Positions 27,006-36,052 of a stretch of DNA of 64,000 nucleotides are shown piece by piece. The stretch's first letter is position 1; the number at the start of each line of letters is the position of its first letter. A program made the translations under genes and the position numbers. The notes under the pieces are model-generated. The model had not been told where the DNA came from and made no database searches. It was given only the letters and a program-made list of their open reading frames with translations. The DNA comes from Modicisalibacter tunisiensis (GTDB lineage: Bacteria; Pseudomonadota; Gammaproteobacteria; Pseudomonadales; Halomonadaceae). The DNA lies in the NCBI RefSeq assembly GCF_020148005.1, contig NZ_JAGXFD010000001.1, positions 1,012,729-1,076,728 on the forward strand, given 5' to 3'.

Positions 27006-28474
27006 TGAGTGTCAGCGAAAGCCGCCGCCACGCGCCCCTGCGTCGCACCAAGATCGTCGCCACCCTGGGCCCCGCCAGCGACCGCGCGTGCGTGCTCGAC
27101 GCGATGATCACCGCGGGTGTCGACGTGGTACGCCTCAACTTCTCCCACGGCAGCCCCGAGGACCACCGCCGCCGCCTGGCCGCGGTGCGCGAGGCCGCCG
27201 AGCGTCACGGCCGCACCGTCGCCGCGCTCGGCGACCTGCAGGGGCCCAAGATCCGCATCGCGCGCTTCGCCGAGGGCGCGGTGACCCTCGAGAACGGCCA
27301 GCCGTTCGTCCTCGACGTCTCGCTCGACCGCGATGCCGGCGACGCCAGCCGCGTCGGCTGCGACTACCGGCAGCTCGCCGAGGATGTCGCCCCGGGCGAC
27401 GTGCTGCTGCTCGACGACGGTCGCCTCGAGCTCGAGGTGGAGCGCGTCGAGCCGCCGCGGGTGCACACCCGCGTGCGGGTCGGCGGCAAGCTCTCCAACA
27501 ACAAGGGTATCAACAAGCAGGGCGGCGGGCTCTCCGCCGCGGCGCTCACCGACAAGGACCGCGAGGACCTGAAGACCGCCATCGACATCGGCGTCGACTA
27601 TCTGGCGGTGTCCTTCCCGCGCTCGGCGGCCGACATGGCGCTCGCCCGCGAACTGCTCGGCGAGGCCGGCGCCGAGATCGGCCTGGTGGCCAAGATCGAG
27701 CGCGCCGAGGCGGTCGCCGACGCCGAGACGCTGGACGGCATCATCCGCGCCAGCGAGGCGGTGATGGTGGCCCGCGGCGATCTCGGCGTGGAGATCGGCG
27801 ACGCCCAGCTGATCGGCGTGCAGAAGCGCCTGATCCAGCGCGCCCGCACGCTCAACCGCGCGGTGATCACCGCCACCCAGATGATGGAGTCGATGATCGA
27901 GTCGCCGCTGCCCACCCGCGCCGAGGTGTTCGACGTCGCCAACGCCGTGCTCGACGGCACCGACGCGGTGATGCTCTCCGCCGAGACCGCCGCCGGCGAC
28001 TACCCGGTGGAGACCATCGAGGCGATGGACCGGCTGTGCCTGGGCGCCGAGCGCGAGCGCAGCGCCCAGGAGTCCAGGCACCGCATCCACGAGGGCTTCT
28101 CGCGGATCGACGAGACGGTGGCGCTGTCCGCCATGTACGCCGCCAACCACCTTTCGGGCGTGGCGGCGATCGCCTGCATGACCGCCACCGGCTACACGCC
28201 GCTGATCGCCTCGCGGATCCGCTCGGGGCTGCCGATCGTGGGGCTCGCCCACAGTCCCATCGCCCAGCGGCGCATGGCGCTTTACCGCGGGGTGGTCTCG
28301 CTGCCCTTCGACACCACCGACATCCCCGCCGAGGACCTCGACGCCCGGGCGCTCAGGCTGCTGCGCGAGCGCGGCATCGCCACGAGCGGCGATCACGTGA
28401 TCCTCACCCGCGGCGATCACATGAACGCCCATGGCGGGACCAACACGGTCAAGGTGCGGGTCATGATGCCGTGA
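27005..28474 (+). CDS. pyk: Pyruvate kinase
   Basis: A 489-residue pyruvate kinase that takes phosphoenolpyruvate to pyruvate, completing the route from glycerate. It has RRTKIVATLGPAS, VVRLNFSHGSPEDH, GDLQGPKIR, the K/Mg site LVAKIERAEAV, VMVARGDLGVEIG, NRAVITATQMMESMI and DAVMLSAETAAGDYPVE. The C-terminal allosteric domain ends ILTRGDH...GGTNTVKV. It is coupled to the kinase upstream by a one-base stop/start overlap; a GTG one codon earlier is an alternative start. Placement in a glycerate cluster is common for the PykA/TtuE type. Confidence 0.94.
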   Translation: MSVSESRRHAPLRRTKIVATLGPASDRACVLDAMITAGVDVVRLNFSHGSPEDHRRRLAAVREAAERHGRTVAALGDLQGPKIRIARFAEGAVTLENGQPFVLDVSLDRDAGDASRVGCDYRQLAEDVAPGDVLLLDDGRLELEVERVEPPRVHTRVRVGGKLSNNKGINKQGGGLSAAALTDKDREDLKTAIDIGVDYLAVSFPRSAADMALARELLGEAGAEIGLVAKIERAEAVADAETLDGIIRASEAVMVARGDLGVEIGDAQLIGVQKRLIQRARTLNRAVITATQMMESMIESPLPTRAEVFDVANAVLDGTDAVMLSAETAAGDYPVETIEAMDRLCLGAERERSAQESRHRIHEGFSRIDETVALSAMYAANHLSGVAAIACMTATGYTPLIASRIRSGLPIVGLAHSPIAQRRMALYRGVVSLPFDTTDIPAEDLDARALRLLRERGIATSGDHVILTRGDHMNAHGGTNTVKVRVMMP

Positions 28475-28533
28475 GGGCGGCGGTCCGGCGGCCGGCGCCC
28501 CGGGTGTTGCGAAGCGGGCGGGTGTCCGCCTAG

Positions 28534-28553
28534 AATGTACCGATCAGTACATT
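28534..28553. promoter_or_regulatory. TetR-type operator
   Basis: AATGTACCGATCAGTACATT has perfect 7-base arms around CGATCA. It lies 34 bases upstream of the Old Yellow Enzyme ATG, whose gene overlaps a TetR regulator, so autoregulation of the pair is inferred. Confidence 0.65.
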
Positions 28554-28587
28554 TTCAGGCAGCGACTGCCAGGGAGTCAGAGAACCC

Positions 28588-29745
28588 ATGACCACCTCGA
28601 CCTATTCGCAACTGTTCAGCCCGGTGCGCCTCAAGGGGCGTGAGCTGGCCAACCGCGCCGTCCTGGCGCCCATGACGCGGGTCAGCGGTACCGCCGAAGG
28701 GCACGCCACGGCGGCGATGCGTGACTACTACCGCGATTTCGCCGCCGGCGGCTTCGCCACGCTGATCACCGAGGGCATCTACACCGACGAGGCGTACAGC
28801 CAGGGGTATCGGAACCAGCCCGGCCTGGCCAACGACGCCCAGCGCGACAGCTGGCGGCCGGTAGTGGAAGCGGTGCACGAGCAGGGCGGGATGTTCATCG
28901 CCCAGCTGATGCATGGCGGCGCCCAGACCCAGGGCAACCGTTTCCGTGACGATACCGCCGGGCCCTCCGCGGTGGCGCCGAAGGGCGAGCAGCTCGGCTT
29001 CTATGGCGGCCAGGGGCCGTACCGCGTGCCGCGGGAGATGAGCGAAGCGGACATCGAGGCGGTCATCGCCGGCTTCGTCGATGCGGCCCGGCGCGCTCGC
29101 GAGGCCGGCTTCGACGGGGTCGAGCTGCACGCCGCCAATGGCTATCTGCTCGACCAGTTCCTCTCCACTGGCTTCAACCGGCGCCGCGATCGCTGGGGTG
29201 GCAGCGTCGAAGGACGCCTGGCCCTGCCCCGTGCTGTCATCCGGGCGGTGCGCGACGCGGTTGGCGAGGATTTCCTGGTCGGCATCCGTCTTTCCCAGGT
29301 GAAGGTGACCGATCCGGACTATCGCTGGGCCGGTCTGGACGAGGCCGATGCCCTGCTGCGGGGCGTGGCCGAGGAGGCTCTGGACTACGTGCACCTGTCC
29401 GACATCGACGCACGGGCACCCGCCTTCGAGGGCACCGAGCAGAGCCTGGCGGCCCTGGCGCGGGAGCGTGTCGGCGTGCCGGTCATCGCCAACGGCAATC
29501 TGGGCGATCCGGCGCTGGCGGAAGCGGTACTGACCGCCGGCGAGGCGGACCTGGTGGCGGTCGGCAAGCTGGCGCTGGCCAACCGGGACTGGCCACGGCG
29601 CGTGCGCGAGGGTTTGCCGCTGACGGCGATGGATTTTGCTATGCTGGCCCCGCACGCCAATCTGGCCACCGAAGCGCAATGGCGAGAACGCAATGGAGTC
29701 TCCGCAAACCACACCGACACCCGGGAAACCGCCGCTCCGGCGTAA
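28588..29745 (+). CDS. NADH:flavin oxidoreductase, Old Yellow Enzyme family
   Basis: A 385-residue FMN-dependent ene-reductase-like TIM barrel. FMN and substrate motifs are LFSPVRLKGRELANRAVLAPMTR, FIAQLMHGGAQ, VELHAANGYLLDQFLSTGFNRRRDRWGGS and VPVIANGNL, with the phosphate site DLVAVGKLALANRDWP. Such enzymes reduce activated double bonds of enones or nitro compounds. The substrate is unknown. The gene overlaps the TetR gene by 53 bases, so the pair is one operon, probably induced by electrophiles through the upstream palindrome. Confidence 0.92.
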   Translation: MTTSTYSQLFSPVRLKGRELANRAVLAPMTRVSGTAEGHATAAMRDYYRDFAAGGFATLITEGIYTDEAYSQGYRNQPGLANDAQRDSWRPVVEAVHEQGGMFIAQLMHGGAQTQGNRFRDDTAGPSAVAPKGEQLGFYGGQGPYRVPREMSEADIEAVIAGFVDAARRAREAGFDGVELHAANGYLLDQFLSTGFNRRRDRWGGSVEGRLALPRAVIRAVRDAVGEDFLVGIRLSQVKVTDPDYRWAGLDEADALLRGVAEEALDYVHLSDIDARAPAFEGTEQSLAALARERVGVPVIANGNLGDPALAEAVLTAGEADLVAVGKLALANRDWPRRVREGLPLTAMDFAMLAPHANLATEAQWRERNGVSANHTDTRETAAPA

Positions 29746-30328
29746 GGGCGAACAGACCCGGCGCCGCATCGTCGACGCCGCCGCCGAGCTGTTCCACGCG
29801 CGCGGCGTCGACGGCACCGGCCTGGACGCCATCCTGCGTCGGGCCGGCGCCGGCAAGAGCCAGTTCTATCAGCACTTTCGCAACAAGGATGCGCTGGTCG
29901 AGGCGGTGCTGGGCGACTTCGAGGCACGCCTCGAGGCGTCCATGACGCCGCTGCGCGAGGAGGTTGCCACCCTGGCGGCCTTGGAGCGCTGGCTGCTCGG
30001 CTTCATCGAGGAGCTGGAGGCGTTGCACTGCCGGCGCGGCTGCCCCGCGGGGACCATCGTGGCCGGCCTTCACGAGAGCGAGGATGGCTATCGCGAGGCC
30101 GTGAAGACCTGTTTCGGCGGGGTCGAGGCGGCGCTGACGCCGGTCATCGCCGACCTGCAGGCGCGAGGCGAGATCGCCGCCACGGCGCCGCCCGCGTCGC
30201 TGGCGGCCTTCGTCATGGCCCTGCAGCAGGGCGCGGCGACCCTGACCAAGGCGCAGGGCGATACCGCGCCCGCGCGCGAGGCAATTCGTCAGGCCGTGGC
30301 GCTGTTGCGGGGTGGCGCCTCGGCCTGA
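29693..30328 (+). CDS. TetR family transcriptional regulator
   Basis: A 211-residue repressor. The N-terminal helix-turn-helix (residues 20-65) reads GEQTRRRIVDAAAELFHARGVDGTG... and AGAGKSQFYQHFRNKDALVEAVL. The C-terminal part has the cysteine-containing HCRRGCPAG segment seen in regulators of oxidoreductase genes; Cys residues could sense electrophiles, which is an inference. The ATG lies inside the 3' end of the Old Yellow Enzyme gene. An earlier in-frame start at 29636 would add 19 residues of atypical sequence. Confidence 0.88.
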   Translation: MESPQTTPTPGKPPLRRKGEQTRRRIVDAAAELFHARGVDGTGLDAILRRAGAGKSQFYQHFRNKDALVEAVLGDFEARLEASMTPLREEVATLAALERWLLGFIEELEALHCRRGCPAGTIVAGLHESEDGYREAVKTCFGGVEAALTPVIADLQARGEIAATAPPASLAAFVMALQQGAATLTKAQGDTAPAREAIRQAVALLRGGASA

Positions 30329-30339
30329 GTCTGCGTTCA

Positions 30340-30360
30340 GGAGCCGGCGGCGCCGGCTCC
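30340..30360. terminator. Hairpin between convergent tetR and efe operon
   Basis: GGAGCCGGCG and CGCCGGCTCC form a near-perfect stem in the 63-base gap between convergent genes. No T-tract follows, so termination is uncertain. Confidence 0.4.
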
Positions 30361-30391
30361 CTCCTGACCTTCTCCGGCCTTTCCGGCCGCC

Positions 30392-31228
30392 CTACAGCCC
30401 CAGCTTGCCGCGCAGGGTCGAGAGGTCCTCGGCGAGCACGGTCACCGGGCCGACCAGGGCGCGGCGATCCGCGTCGCTGACCTTCTCGTAGCTGACGAAA
30501 CCCGCCTCGGGGTCGTCCGCCGCCAGCCGGTAGTGGGCGAGCGTCGCCTCGACGGCGGCGAAGTTGTCCTCGACGCGTTCGACGAACGCCGGGTCCTCCT
30601 CGGCGATCAGCGGCTTGAACAGCGCGAAGATCTTCTGCGAGCCGTCCACATTACCCTGGAAGTCCCACAGGTCGGTGTGGCTGTAGCGATCCTCCTCGCC
30701 GCTGACCTTGGTCGCGGCCACTTCCTCCATCAGCGCCGCGGCGCCGCCGACCACCCTGGCCGGCGGGAAGGTCAGGCCCTGCACGCGGGATTCCAGGTCG
30801 TCGACGTCGCTCATCAGGCGCCTGGCATAGGGGGCCAGCCCGTCGGTGGTCCGCTGCTTGAACAGGCCGTACTCGAGGCGGTGGAAGCCAGTGAAGTCGG
30901 GGTCGTCGACGCCCTTCTCGTAGTCGTCCTCGCGGGCGTCGATGCTGGCGTCGAGGTCGGCGAACAGCTCGGCGACCGGCTCGATGCGCTCGTAGTAGAC
31001 GCGGGTCGGTGCGTACAGCGACTGGGCGCGCTCGAGGTCGCCGGCCTTGATGGCCCGGGTGAAGTCACGGGTGTGGCTGACGAAGGCGTCGAGGTTGTCG
31101 AGCACGTAGAGCTTGTAGTCGGCGACCGGCTCGACCAGCGCCTCGGGGTCGACATCGGCCCGGGCGGGGGCCTGCAGGGCCATGAGGCCGAAGGCGGCAG
31201 CGGCAATCAGCAGCGAACGGGGTGACAT
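30392..31228 (-). CDS. efeO: Periplasmic iron-uptake protein EfeO/M75 (imelysin-like)
   Basis: A 278-residue exported protein. The signal peptide (1-24) ends APARA before DVDPEA. The rest is a single M75/imelysin-like helical domain with the metal-binding HxxE motif intact (GFHRLEYGLF, His116 and Glu119). It is the M75-only form without a cupredoxin domain. It probably binds ferrous/ferric iron in the periplasm and delivers it to the EfeU permease. AGGAGT precedes the ATG. It is the last gene of the efeU-efeO-efeB-efeO operon. Confidence 0.88.
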   Translation of the reverse strand: MSPRSLLIAAAAFGLMALQAPARADVDPEALVEPVADYKLYVLDNLDAFVSHTRDFTRAIKAGDLERAQSLYAPTRVYYERIEPVAELFADLDASIDAREDDYEKGVDDPDFTGFHRLEYGLFKQRTTDGLAPYARRLMSDVDDLESRVQGLTFPPARVVGGAAALMEEVAATKVSGEEDRYSHTDLWDFQGNVDGSQKIFALFKPLIAEEDPAFVERVEDNFAAVEATLAHYRLAADDPEAGFVSYEKVSDADRRALVGPVTVLAEDLSTLRGKLGL

Positions 31229-31268
31229 GCAATGACTCCTTGATCGGGGGTGGAGTGGTGGGTCGGCA

Positions 31269-32570
31269 TCAGATCGCGGTCGCCTCGAGCAGCGCGCGAC
31301 CCAGGTAGTCGCTTGCGTCGACGGCGCCCGGCAGGGTGAAGAAGTAGCCGCCGCCGACCGGCTGGATGTACTCCTCCAGCGGCTCGCCGTTGAGGCGGTT
31401 CTGCGCGGTGATGAAGCCCGCCTCCAGGTCCGCCTGGTAGACGATGAACAACAGGCCCATGTCGAGCTGGCCGTTGGCCTCGACGCCGTTGGAGTAGTTG
31501 AACGGCCGGCGCAGGATGCGGTGTGTCTCGAAGCCCGGCGTGCGGGGATTGGCCAGGCGGATGTGGGCGTCGAGCGGGGTGATCCTGCCCCCGGGGTCGG
31601 CGGCGTAGTCGGGGGTGTCGTGCTCCCGCTCGCCGTCCAGCGGCGCGCCGCTGGCCTTGCGGCGGCCGAACACGGCTTCCTGCTCGGCCAGCGGGGTGCG
31701 ATCCCAGCGCTCCACGTAGTTGCGGATGAGGCGCACCACCTGATAGCTGCCGCCACGGGTCCAGGCCGGCTCCTCGGGGTCGCTGCCGGTCCAGATCAGC
31801 GTGTCCATCAGCGTGGCGTCGTCGGTGTCCGGGTTGGCCGTGCCGTCGCGAAAGCCCAGGTAGTTGCGCGCGCTGGGCGTCGGACCGTGGTCGCGGGGCG
31901 GCACCACCGGGACCGTGCCCTCCTGTTTCCAGCGCACCATCAGCAGCCCCGGGGTGTGCTTGATGAGATCGCGCAGGGCGTGAAGGGTGGTGTCGTGGGT
32001 GTTAGCGCAGATCTGCAGCGACAGGTCGCCGTGGCAGCGTTCCGGCTCCAGGGCGTCGTTGGGAAAGCCGGTCATGCGCTGCAGGTGGCGCGGCCGGGCG
32101 TCGGCCAGGCCGAAGCGCGCATCGAACAGCGAGGCGCCGAGCGAGACGGTGACGGTCAGCCCGTCCGGGGCGATGGTCGGCCCGAGGATGCCGGAGTCCG
32201 CCGGCGGGTAGGCGGGGTCGCGCTCGGGGTAGGTACCGCCCTCGGTCAGGAAGGCGATGCGCTCGGTGAGCGTGCGCAGCAGGCGTTCGAGCCCGGCGCG
32301 GTCGCGGGCCAGCACGTCGCAGGCGACCACCATGCCGGCCGCCGGCCGCGGGGTGAGAATGCCCTGCTGATGGCGGCCGTGGAAGGGGTAGGCCTGCGCC
32401 GTGGTGGTGCTGACCGGGGCACCGGTGACGGCATGGCCATCGGCGGCGCGAGCCGGCAGCCCCAGGCCGCCGGCGGCGACACCGGCGCCGGCCGCGCCGA
32501 GCCCCTGCAGGAAGCGGCGGCGATTCAGCGTGAACGGGCAGCGTGAGGTGTTGTCGGGTTGGTCACTCAT
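31269..32570 (-). CDS. efeB: Deferrochelatase / DyP-type peroxidase EfeB
   Basis: A 433-residue haem peroxidase. The N-terminus carries a Tat signal (NRRRFLQG, hydrophobic core, LPARA), so it is exported folded. The DyP signature GFRDGTANP is present, together with the distal region GTVPVVPPRDHG and the C-terminal LLFIVYQADLEAGFITAQNRLNGEPLEEYIQPVGGGYFF. EfeB oxidises Fe(II) or removes iron from haem in the EfeUOB system. It lies between the two EfeO-like genes and ends 41 bases before the second. Confidence 0.94.
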   Translation of the reverse strand: MSDQPDNTSRCPFTLNRRRFLQGLGAAGAGVAAGGLGLPARAADGHAVTGAPVSTTTAQAYPFHGRHQQGILTPRPAAGMVVACDVLARDRAGLERLLRTLTERIAFLTEGGTYPERDPAYPPADSGILGPTIAPDGLTVTVSLGASLFDARFGLADARPRHLQRMTGFPNDALEPERCHGDLSLQICANTHDTTLHALRDLIKHTPGLLMVRWKQEGTVPVVPPRDHGPTPSARNYLGFRDGTANPDTDDATLMDTLIWTGSDPEEPAWTRGGSYQVVRLIRNYVERWDRTPLAEQEAVFGRRKASGAPLDGEREHDTPDYAADPGGRITPLDAHIRLANPRTPGFETHRILRRPFNYSNGVEANGQLDMGLLFIVYQADLEAGFITAQNRLNGEPLEEYIQPVGGGYFFTLPGAVDASDYLGRALLEATAI

Positions 32571-32604
32571 GGCGGAAAACCGTGATATCGCAAACGTTGA
32601 AGGG

Positions 32605-33750
32605 TCAGCCGTTCAGGGCCAGCGCGGGATTGAGTTCCTGCAGGGCATCGACCAGCGCCCGGGTGTCCGCCACCAGGGCGTCGCGGTCGGCGCCGTCCGC
32701 CGTGGTGCTATCGGTCAGGGCCTTCTGGAGCGTGTCGAGCGCATCGTGCAGCCGCTGGCGCAGCGTCGGGGCGCGGCGTTCGAGCAGCGGGTCGAGCAGC
32801 GAGACGATCTTGTCGGCACCCTGGGTCAGGCCGTGCAGGTCGCGCCGCTCGCGGGCATCCAGTGCCGATTGATCGGCGGTCGGGTCGCCGCTGTGGTCGA
32901 GCCAGACCTGCAGTGCCCGGGCGCTGCCCTCGGCCAGCTGGGCCGGGGGAATCGACGCCCGGCGCAGGCGCGTCGTCAGCGTCCGGACGTCCTCGACCAG
33001 CTGCGCGGCGACCGGTGCCAGGCCCTCGGTGCTGCCGGCCGTGAACAGGCCGTGGGCCAGGCGGTGAAAGCCGACGAACCGCGGGTCGTTCTCGCGGCGG
33101 GCGAAGTCGTCGGCGTGGGCGTTGAGGCGCTGATCCAGGTCGCTGAACAGCCCGGTGGCCATCGCCAGGCGCTGGTCGATCAGCCGCGCCCGGCGGTAGG
33201 CGGCTCGGGCTGTCTCGAGATCACCGGCGACGATGGCCTCTCGCAGGGTGTCGGCGGCGTCGGTCAGCCGCCGGCCTTGCAGGGTGAGGTAGACCTTGTA
33301 CTCGGCCAGGGCAGCGACGAAGTCCTGGCGCGCCAGGCGGGCCACCGGCGCCGCCTCGTCGTTGGCGGTGACGTGCAGCGTGCCGCGCGGATTGCTCAGC
33401 AGGCCGCAGGTCATGGTGTAGTCGCCGGGGGCAAGTCGGGCGGTCAGCGGCTGGTGCAGGCCGGGGGCGATGTTCTCGCGCTCCTCGAGCACCATCACCC
33501 CGTCGAGAATCTCCCACTCGATGGCACGCTCGGAGTCGTTGACGAGGGTGAAGGTGGTGTCGCCGGCGGGCACGCTGAGCGTCTCGGGCCGGCAGCCCTC
33601 GGCGGTGACGACCAGCCGGGTGCCGGCGTCGGGGCTGCCACGGCCGTCCAGCGACAGGGCGAACAGCCCCAGCGCAGCCAGCATCGCCGCGGCGGCGGCC
33701 GGCACGCCCAGCCTGAGCAGACGCGATGACGGGGGGGTAGATTGACTCAT
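32605..33750 (-). CDS. EfeO-like protein with cupredoxin plus M75 domains, altered HxxE
   Basis: A 381-residue protein with an N-terminal membrane anchor or signal (residues 12-34). A cupredoxin-like domain (45-128; Glu-rich VLEERENIAPG and CGLLSNPRG) precedes an M75 domain (140-381). This is the layout of full-length EfeO. The metal motif that reads HRLEYG in the shorter paralogue reads HRLAHG here (His229, Ala232 in place of Glu), so the canonical site is broken. It may have an altered site, rely on the cupredoxin domain, or play a structural role. GGAGA precedes the ATG. Confidence 0.85.
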   Translation of the reverse strand: MSQSTPPSSRLLRLGVPAAAAAMLAALGLFALSLDGRGSPDAGTRLVVTAEGCRPETLSVPAGDTTFTLVNDSERAIEWEILDGVMVLEERENIAPGLHQPLTARLAPGDYTMTCGLLSNPRGTLHVTANDEAAPVARLARQDFVAALAEYKVYLTLQGRRLTDAADTLREAIVAGDLETARAAYRRARLIDQRLAMATGLFSDLDQRLNAHADDFARRENDPRFVGFHRLAHGLFTAGSTEGLAPVAAQLVEDVRTLTTRLRRASIPPAQLAEGSARALQVWLDHSGDPTADQSALDARERRDLHGLTQGADKIVSLLDPLLERRAPTLRQRLHDALDTLQKALTDSTTADGADRDALVADTRALVDALQELNPALALNG

Positions 33751-33763
33751 GGTGGCTCTCCGG

Positions 33764-34600
33764 TCAGCGGGCATCGGCCTGCGGGGTGGCGGCCCGCGCC
33801 GGGGCGGGGCGGAAGAAGGCCAGCAGGGTGATCAGCAGGTAGCCCACATAGACCACGGCCTCGCCGAGCGTGGGGGCGGGCTGGTAGCCGAACACGCCCG
33901 AGAACACCGCGCCCAGCGGCGAGTCCAGCGGCAGGCGCCCGCCCAGATCGAAGAGCACCTGCTGGGCGTGGTTCCACAGCCCGGCCTCATGCAGGGCGCG
34001 CACGGCGCCGGCAAGCAGGCCGGCGGCCACCAGCAGGATGAACAGCCCGGTCAGGCGGAAGAAGTGCGCCAGGTTGAGCCGCAGGCTGCCGCGGTAGATG
34101 GCCAGGCCCACCGCCACCGAGGCGAGGATGCCCAGCAGGGCGCCCAGCGGTGCGGCGCTGCCGGCACTCTGCTGGAACACCGCGAGCAGGAAGAACACCG
34201 ATTCCAGGCCCTCGCGGGCGACGGCGAGAAACACCATGCCGATCAGCGCCAGGCTGTGGCCCCGGCCGCTGGCGAAGGCATCGTCGAGGGCGCCGGTCAG
34301 CGCCTGGCGCATGCCCCGGGCGGCGCGACGCATCCAGAAGACCATCCAGGTCAGCACACCCACGGCGACCAGGCCGACGAAGGCCTCGAACAGCTCCTGC
34401 TCGCGCTGGGGAAACTCGGCACTGGCGAACTGCAGGCCGGCGCCGACAAGCAGCGCCAGCGTGGTGGCCAGAAGGATGCCGATCCACACGGCGGGCATCC
34501 AGGCGCCGCGGCCGGTCTGCTTGAGGTAGCTGGCGATGATGCCGACGATCAGGGCGGCTTCGAGCCCTTCGCGCAGCATGATGAGAAAGGGAACGAGCAT
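33764..34600 (-). CDS. efeU: Iron permease EfeU (FTR1/OFeT family)
   Basis: A 278-residue polytopic inner-membrane permease with about seven helices. The two REGLE ferric-binding motifs of the FTR1 family are present: MLREGLEAALIVG at the N-terminus and VAREGLESVFFL in the middle. It imports iron handed over by EfeO/EfeB. It is the first gene of the minus-strand operon, preceded by a long Fur-like palindrome. The ATG was chosen directly before VPFLIMLREGLE; the longer open frame includes the operator. Confidence 0.95.
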   Translation of the reverse strand: MLVPFLIMLREGLEAALIVGIIASYLKQTGRGAWMPAVWIGILLATTLALLVGAGLQFASAEFPQREQELFEAFVGLVAVGVLTWMVFWMRRAARGMRQALTGALDDAFASGRGHSLALIGMVFLAVAREGLESVFFLLAVFQQSAGSAAPLGALLGILASVAVGLAIYRGSLRLNLAHFFRLTGLFILLVAAGLLAGAVRALHEAGLWNHAQQVLFDLGGRLPLDSPLGAVFSGVFGYQPAPTLGEAVVYVGYLLITLLAFFRPAPARAATPQADAR

Positions 34601-34633
34601 GTCGGGAGTCCTGATGAGACGGGGTGAAAGGAC

Positions 34634-34670
34634 GCATTCTCGATAACGAATGAGATTCGTTATCGAATGC
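34634..34670. promoter_or_regulatory. Fur-box-like palindrome upstream of efeU
   Basis: Arms CGATAACGAAT and ATTCGTTATCG pair perfectly around GAG (34641-34665). GCATTC and GAATGC extend the symmetry outwards. The GATAA...TTATC ends match the Fur consensus style, which fits iron repression of the efe operon. Confidence 0.75.
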
Positions 34671-34761
34671 AAAGGTTACTCCTTCCTCAAGGCGGCGGCA
34701 AGTCGGCCGGGATGGCAGAATGTCGCGAGGCGTCACCAACAGGCGATCGAGGGAGACAGCG

Positions 34762-36039
34762 ATGACGACAACAGCAAGTGAGAGCGCGATGGGCGGGCGG
34801 CTGTCCGGCGAAGCGTCGCCCGACGGGGCGCCGTCCGGCGACAAGGGCCTGCCCGAGACCGGAACCGACCTGCTGGCGGACGTGAGCCTGCCGGCGGCGG
34901 TGATCCACGAACCGGCGCTGGCCCACAACCTGGCGTGGATGCAGCGCTTTGCCGAGGCCCACGGCGCGTATCTCGCGCCCCACGGCAAGACCACCATGGC
35001 GCCGGCGCTGTTCCAGCGTCAGCTCGACGCCGGCGCCTGGGGCATCACCCTGGCCACCGCGCCGCAGTGCCGGGCCGCCTTCGCCGCCGGGGTGACGCGC
35101 CTGCTGATGGCCAACCAGCTCGTCGGCCGCGCCAACATGACGATCGTCGCCGAGTTGCTGGCCGCCGGCGCCGAGTTCTGCTGCGTGGTGGACGGCGCGG
35201 ACAACATCCGCGAACTGGGGGCCTTCTTCGCCGAACGAGGGCAGACCCTCGACGTGCTGATCGAGCTGGGCGTGCCCGGCGGGCGCACCGGCTGTCGCGC
35301 GCTGGAACAGGTCGAGGCGCTGGCGCAACGGATCGCGGCCGAGCCGGCGCTGCGCCTGATCGGGCTGGAGGGCTACGAGGGGGTGGTGCAGGCGGCCGAT
35401 CCGGTCTCGGCGGTGCGCGACTATGCCGCGCGGCTGGTCGAGGCGGCGCGTCGCCTCGATCGGGCGGGGCATTTCCCGGTCGAGACGCCGATCATCACCG
35501 CGGCGGGCTCGGCCTGGTACGACCTGGTGGCCGAGGTCTTCGAGGCGTCCGGGATCACGGCCCGCTTCACGCCGGTCCTGCGCCCCGGCTGCTACGTGGT
35601 CCACGATCACGGCATCTACCGCGAGGCCCAGCAGGGCGTGCTGGCGCGCCGCCCGGCGCTGCACGAGGGCCTGCGCCCGGCGCTGGAGGTCTTCGCCCAG
35701 ATCCAGTCGCTGCCCGAGCCGGGGCTGGCGATCGCCGCGCTCGGCAAGCGCGATATCGGCGCCGACAGCCTGCCGGTGCCGCTGCGCCGCTTCCGTGAGG
35801 GCGGGCGGGCCGATCAGCCGCTGGACGTGACGGGCTGGCGGGTGACCCGGCTGATGGACCAGCACGCCTTCCTGGCGCTGCCGGCGGGAGGGGGCGACGT
35901 GTGCGTCGGCGACATGCGCGTCGGCGACATCGTGGCGTTCGGCGCCTCGCACCCCTGCCTGACCTTCGACAAGTGGCGCCGGGTGCTGCGTGTCGATGGC
36001 CACCTCGCGGTGCAGGAGGTCATGGAAACCCGCTTCTGA
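34762..36039 (+). CDS. PLP-dependent amino acid deaminase / D-threonine aldolase-like protein
   Basis: A 425-residue fold-type III PLP enzyme. The alanine racemase-like N-terminal barrel carries APHGKTTMAP with the PLP-binding lysine. VVDGADNIRELG, DVLIELGVPGGRTGC and GLEGYEGVVQ follow. The C-terminal domain resembles D-serine dehydratase / D-threonine aldolase and ends FGASHPCLTFDKWRRV. Substrate (D-serine, D-threonine or beta-hydroxy amino acids) cannot be decided. GGGAGA precedes the ATG. The first 40 residues are low complexity. Confidence 0.85.
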   Translation: MTTTASESAMGGRLSGEASPDGAPSGDKGLPETGTDLLADVSLPAAVIHEPALAHNLAWMQRFAEAHGAYLAPHGKTTMAPALFQRQLDAGAWGITLATAPQCRAAFAAGVTRLLMANQLVGRANMTIVAELLAAGAEFCCVVDGADNIRELGAFFAERGQTLDVLIELGVPGGRTGCRALEQVEALAQRIAAEPALRLIGLEGYEGVVQAADPVSAVRDYAARLVEAARRLDRAGHFPVETPIITAAGSAWYDLVAEVFEASGITARFTPVLRPGCYVVHDHGIYREAQQGVLARRPALHEGLRPALEVFAQIQSLPEPGLAIAALGKRDIGADSLPVPLRRFREGGRADQPLDVTGWRVTRLMDQHAFLALPAGGGDVCVGDMRVGDIVAFGASHPCLTFDKWRRVLRVDGHLAVQEVMETRF

Positions 36040-36052
36040 ATCCGCGGCATGC

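Noticed and set aside
26864-28533. Long frames on both strands across the pyruvate kinase gene
   Set aside because: They are shadow frames of a clearly recognised gene; their sequences are Arg/Ala/Gly-rich without domains.
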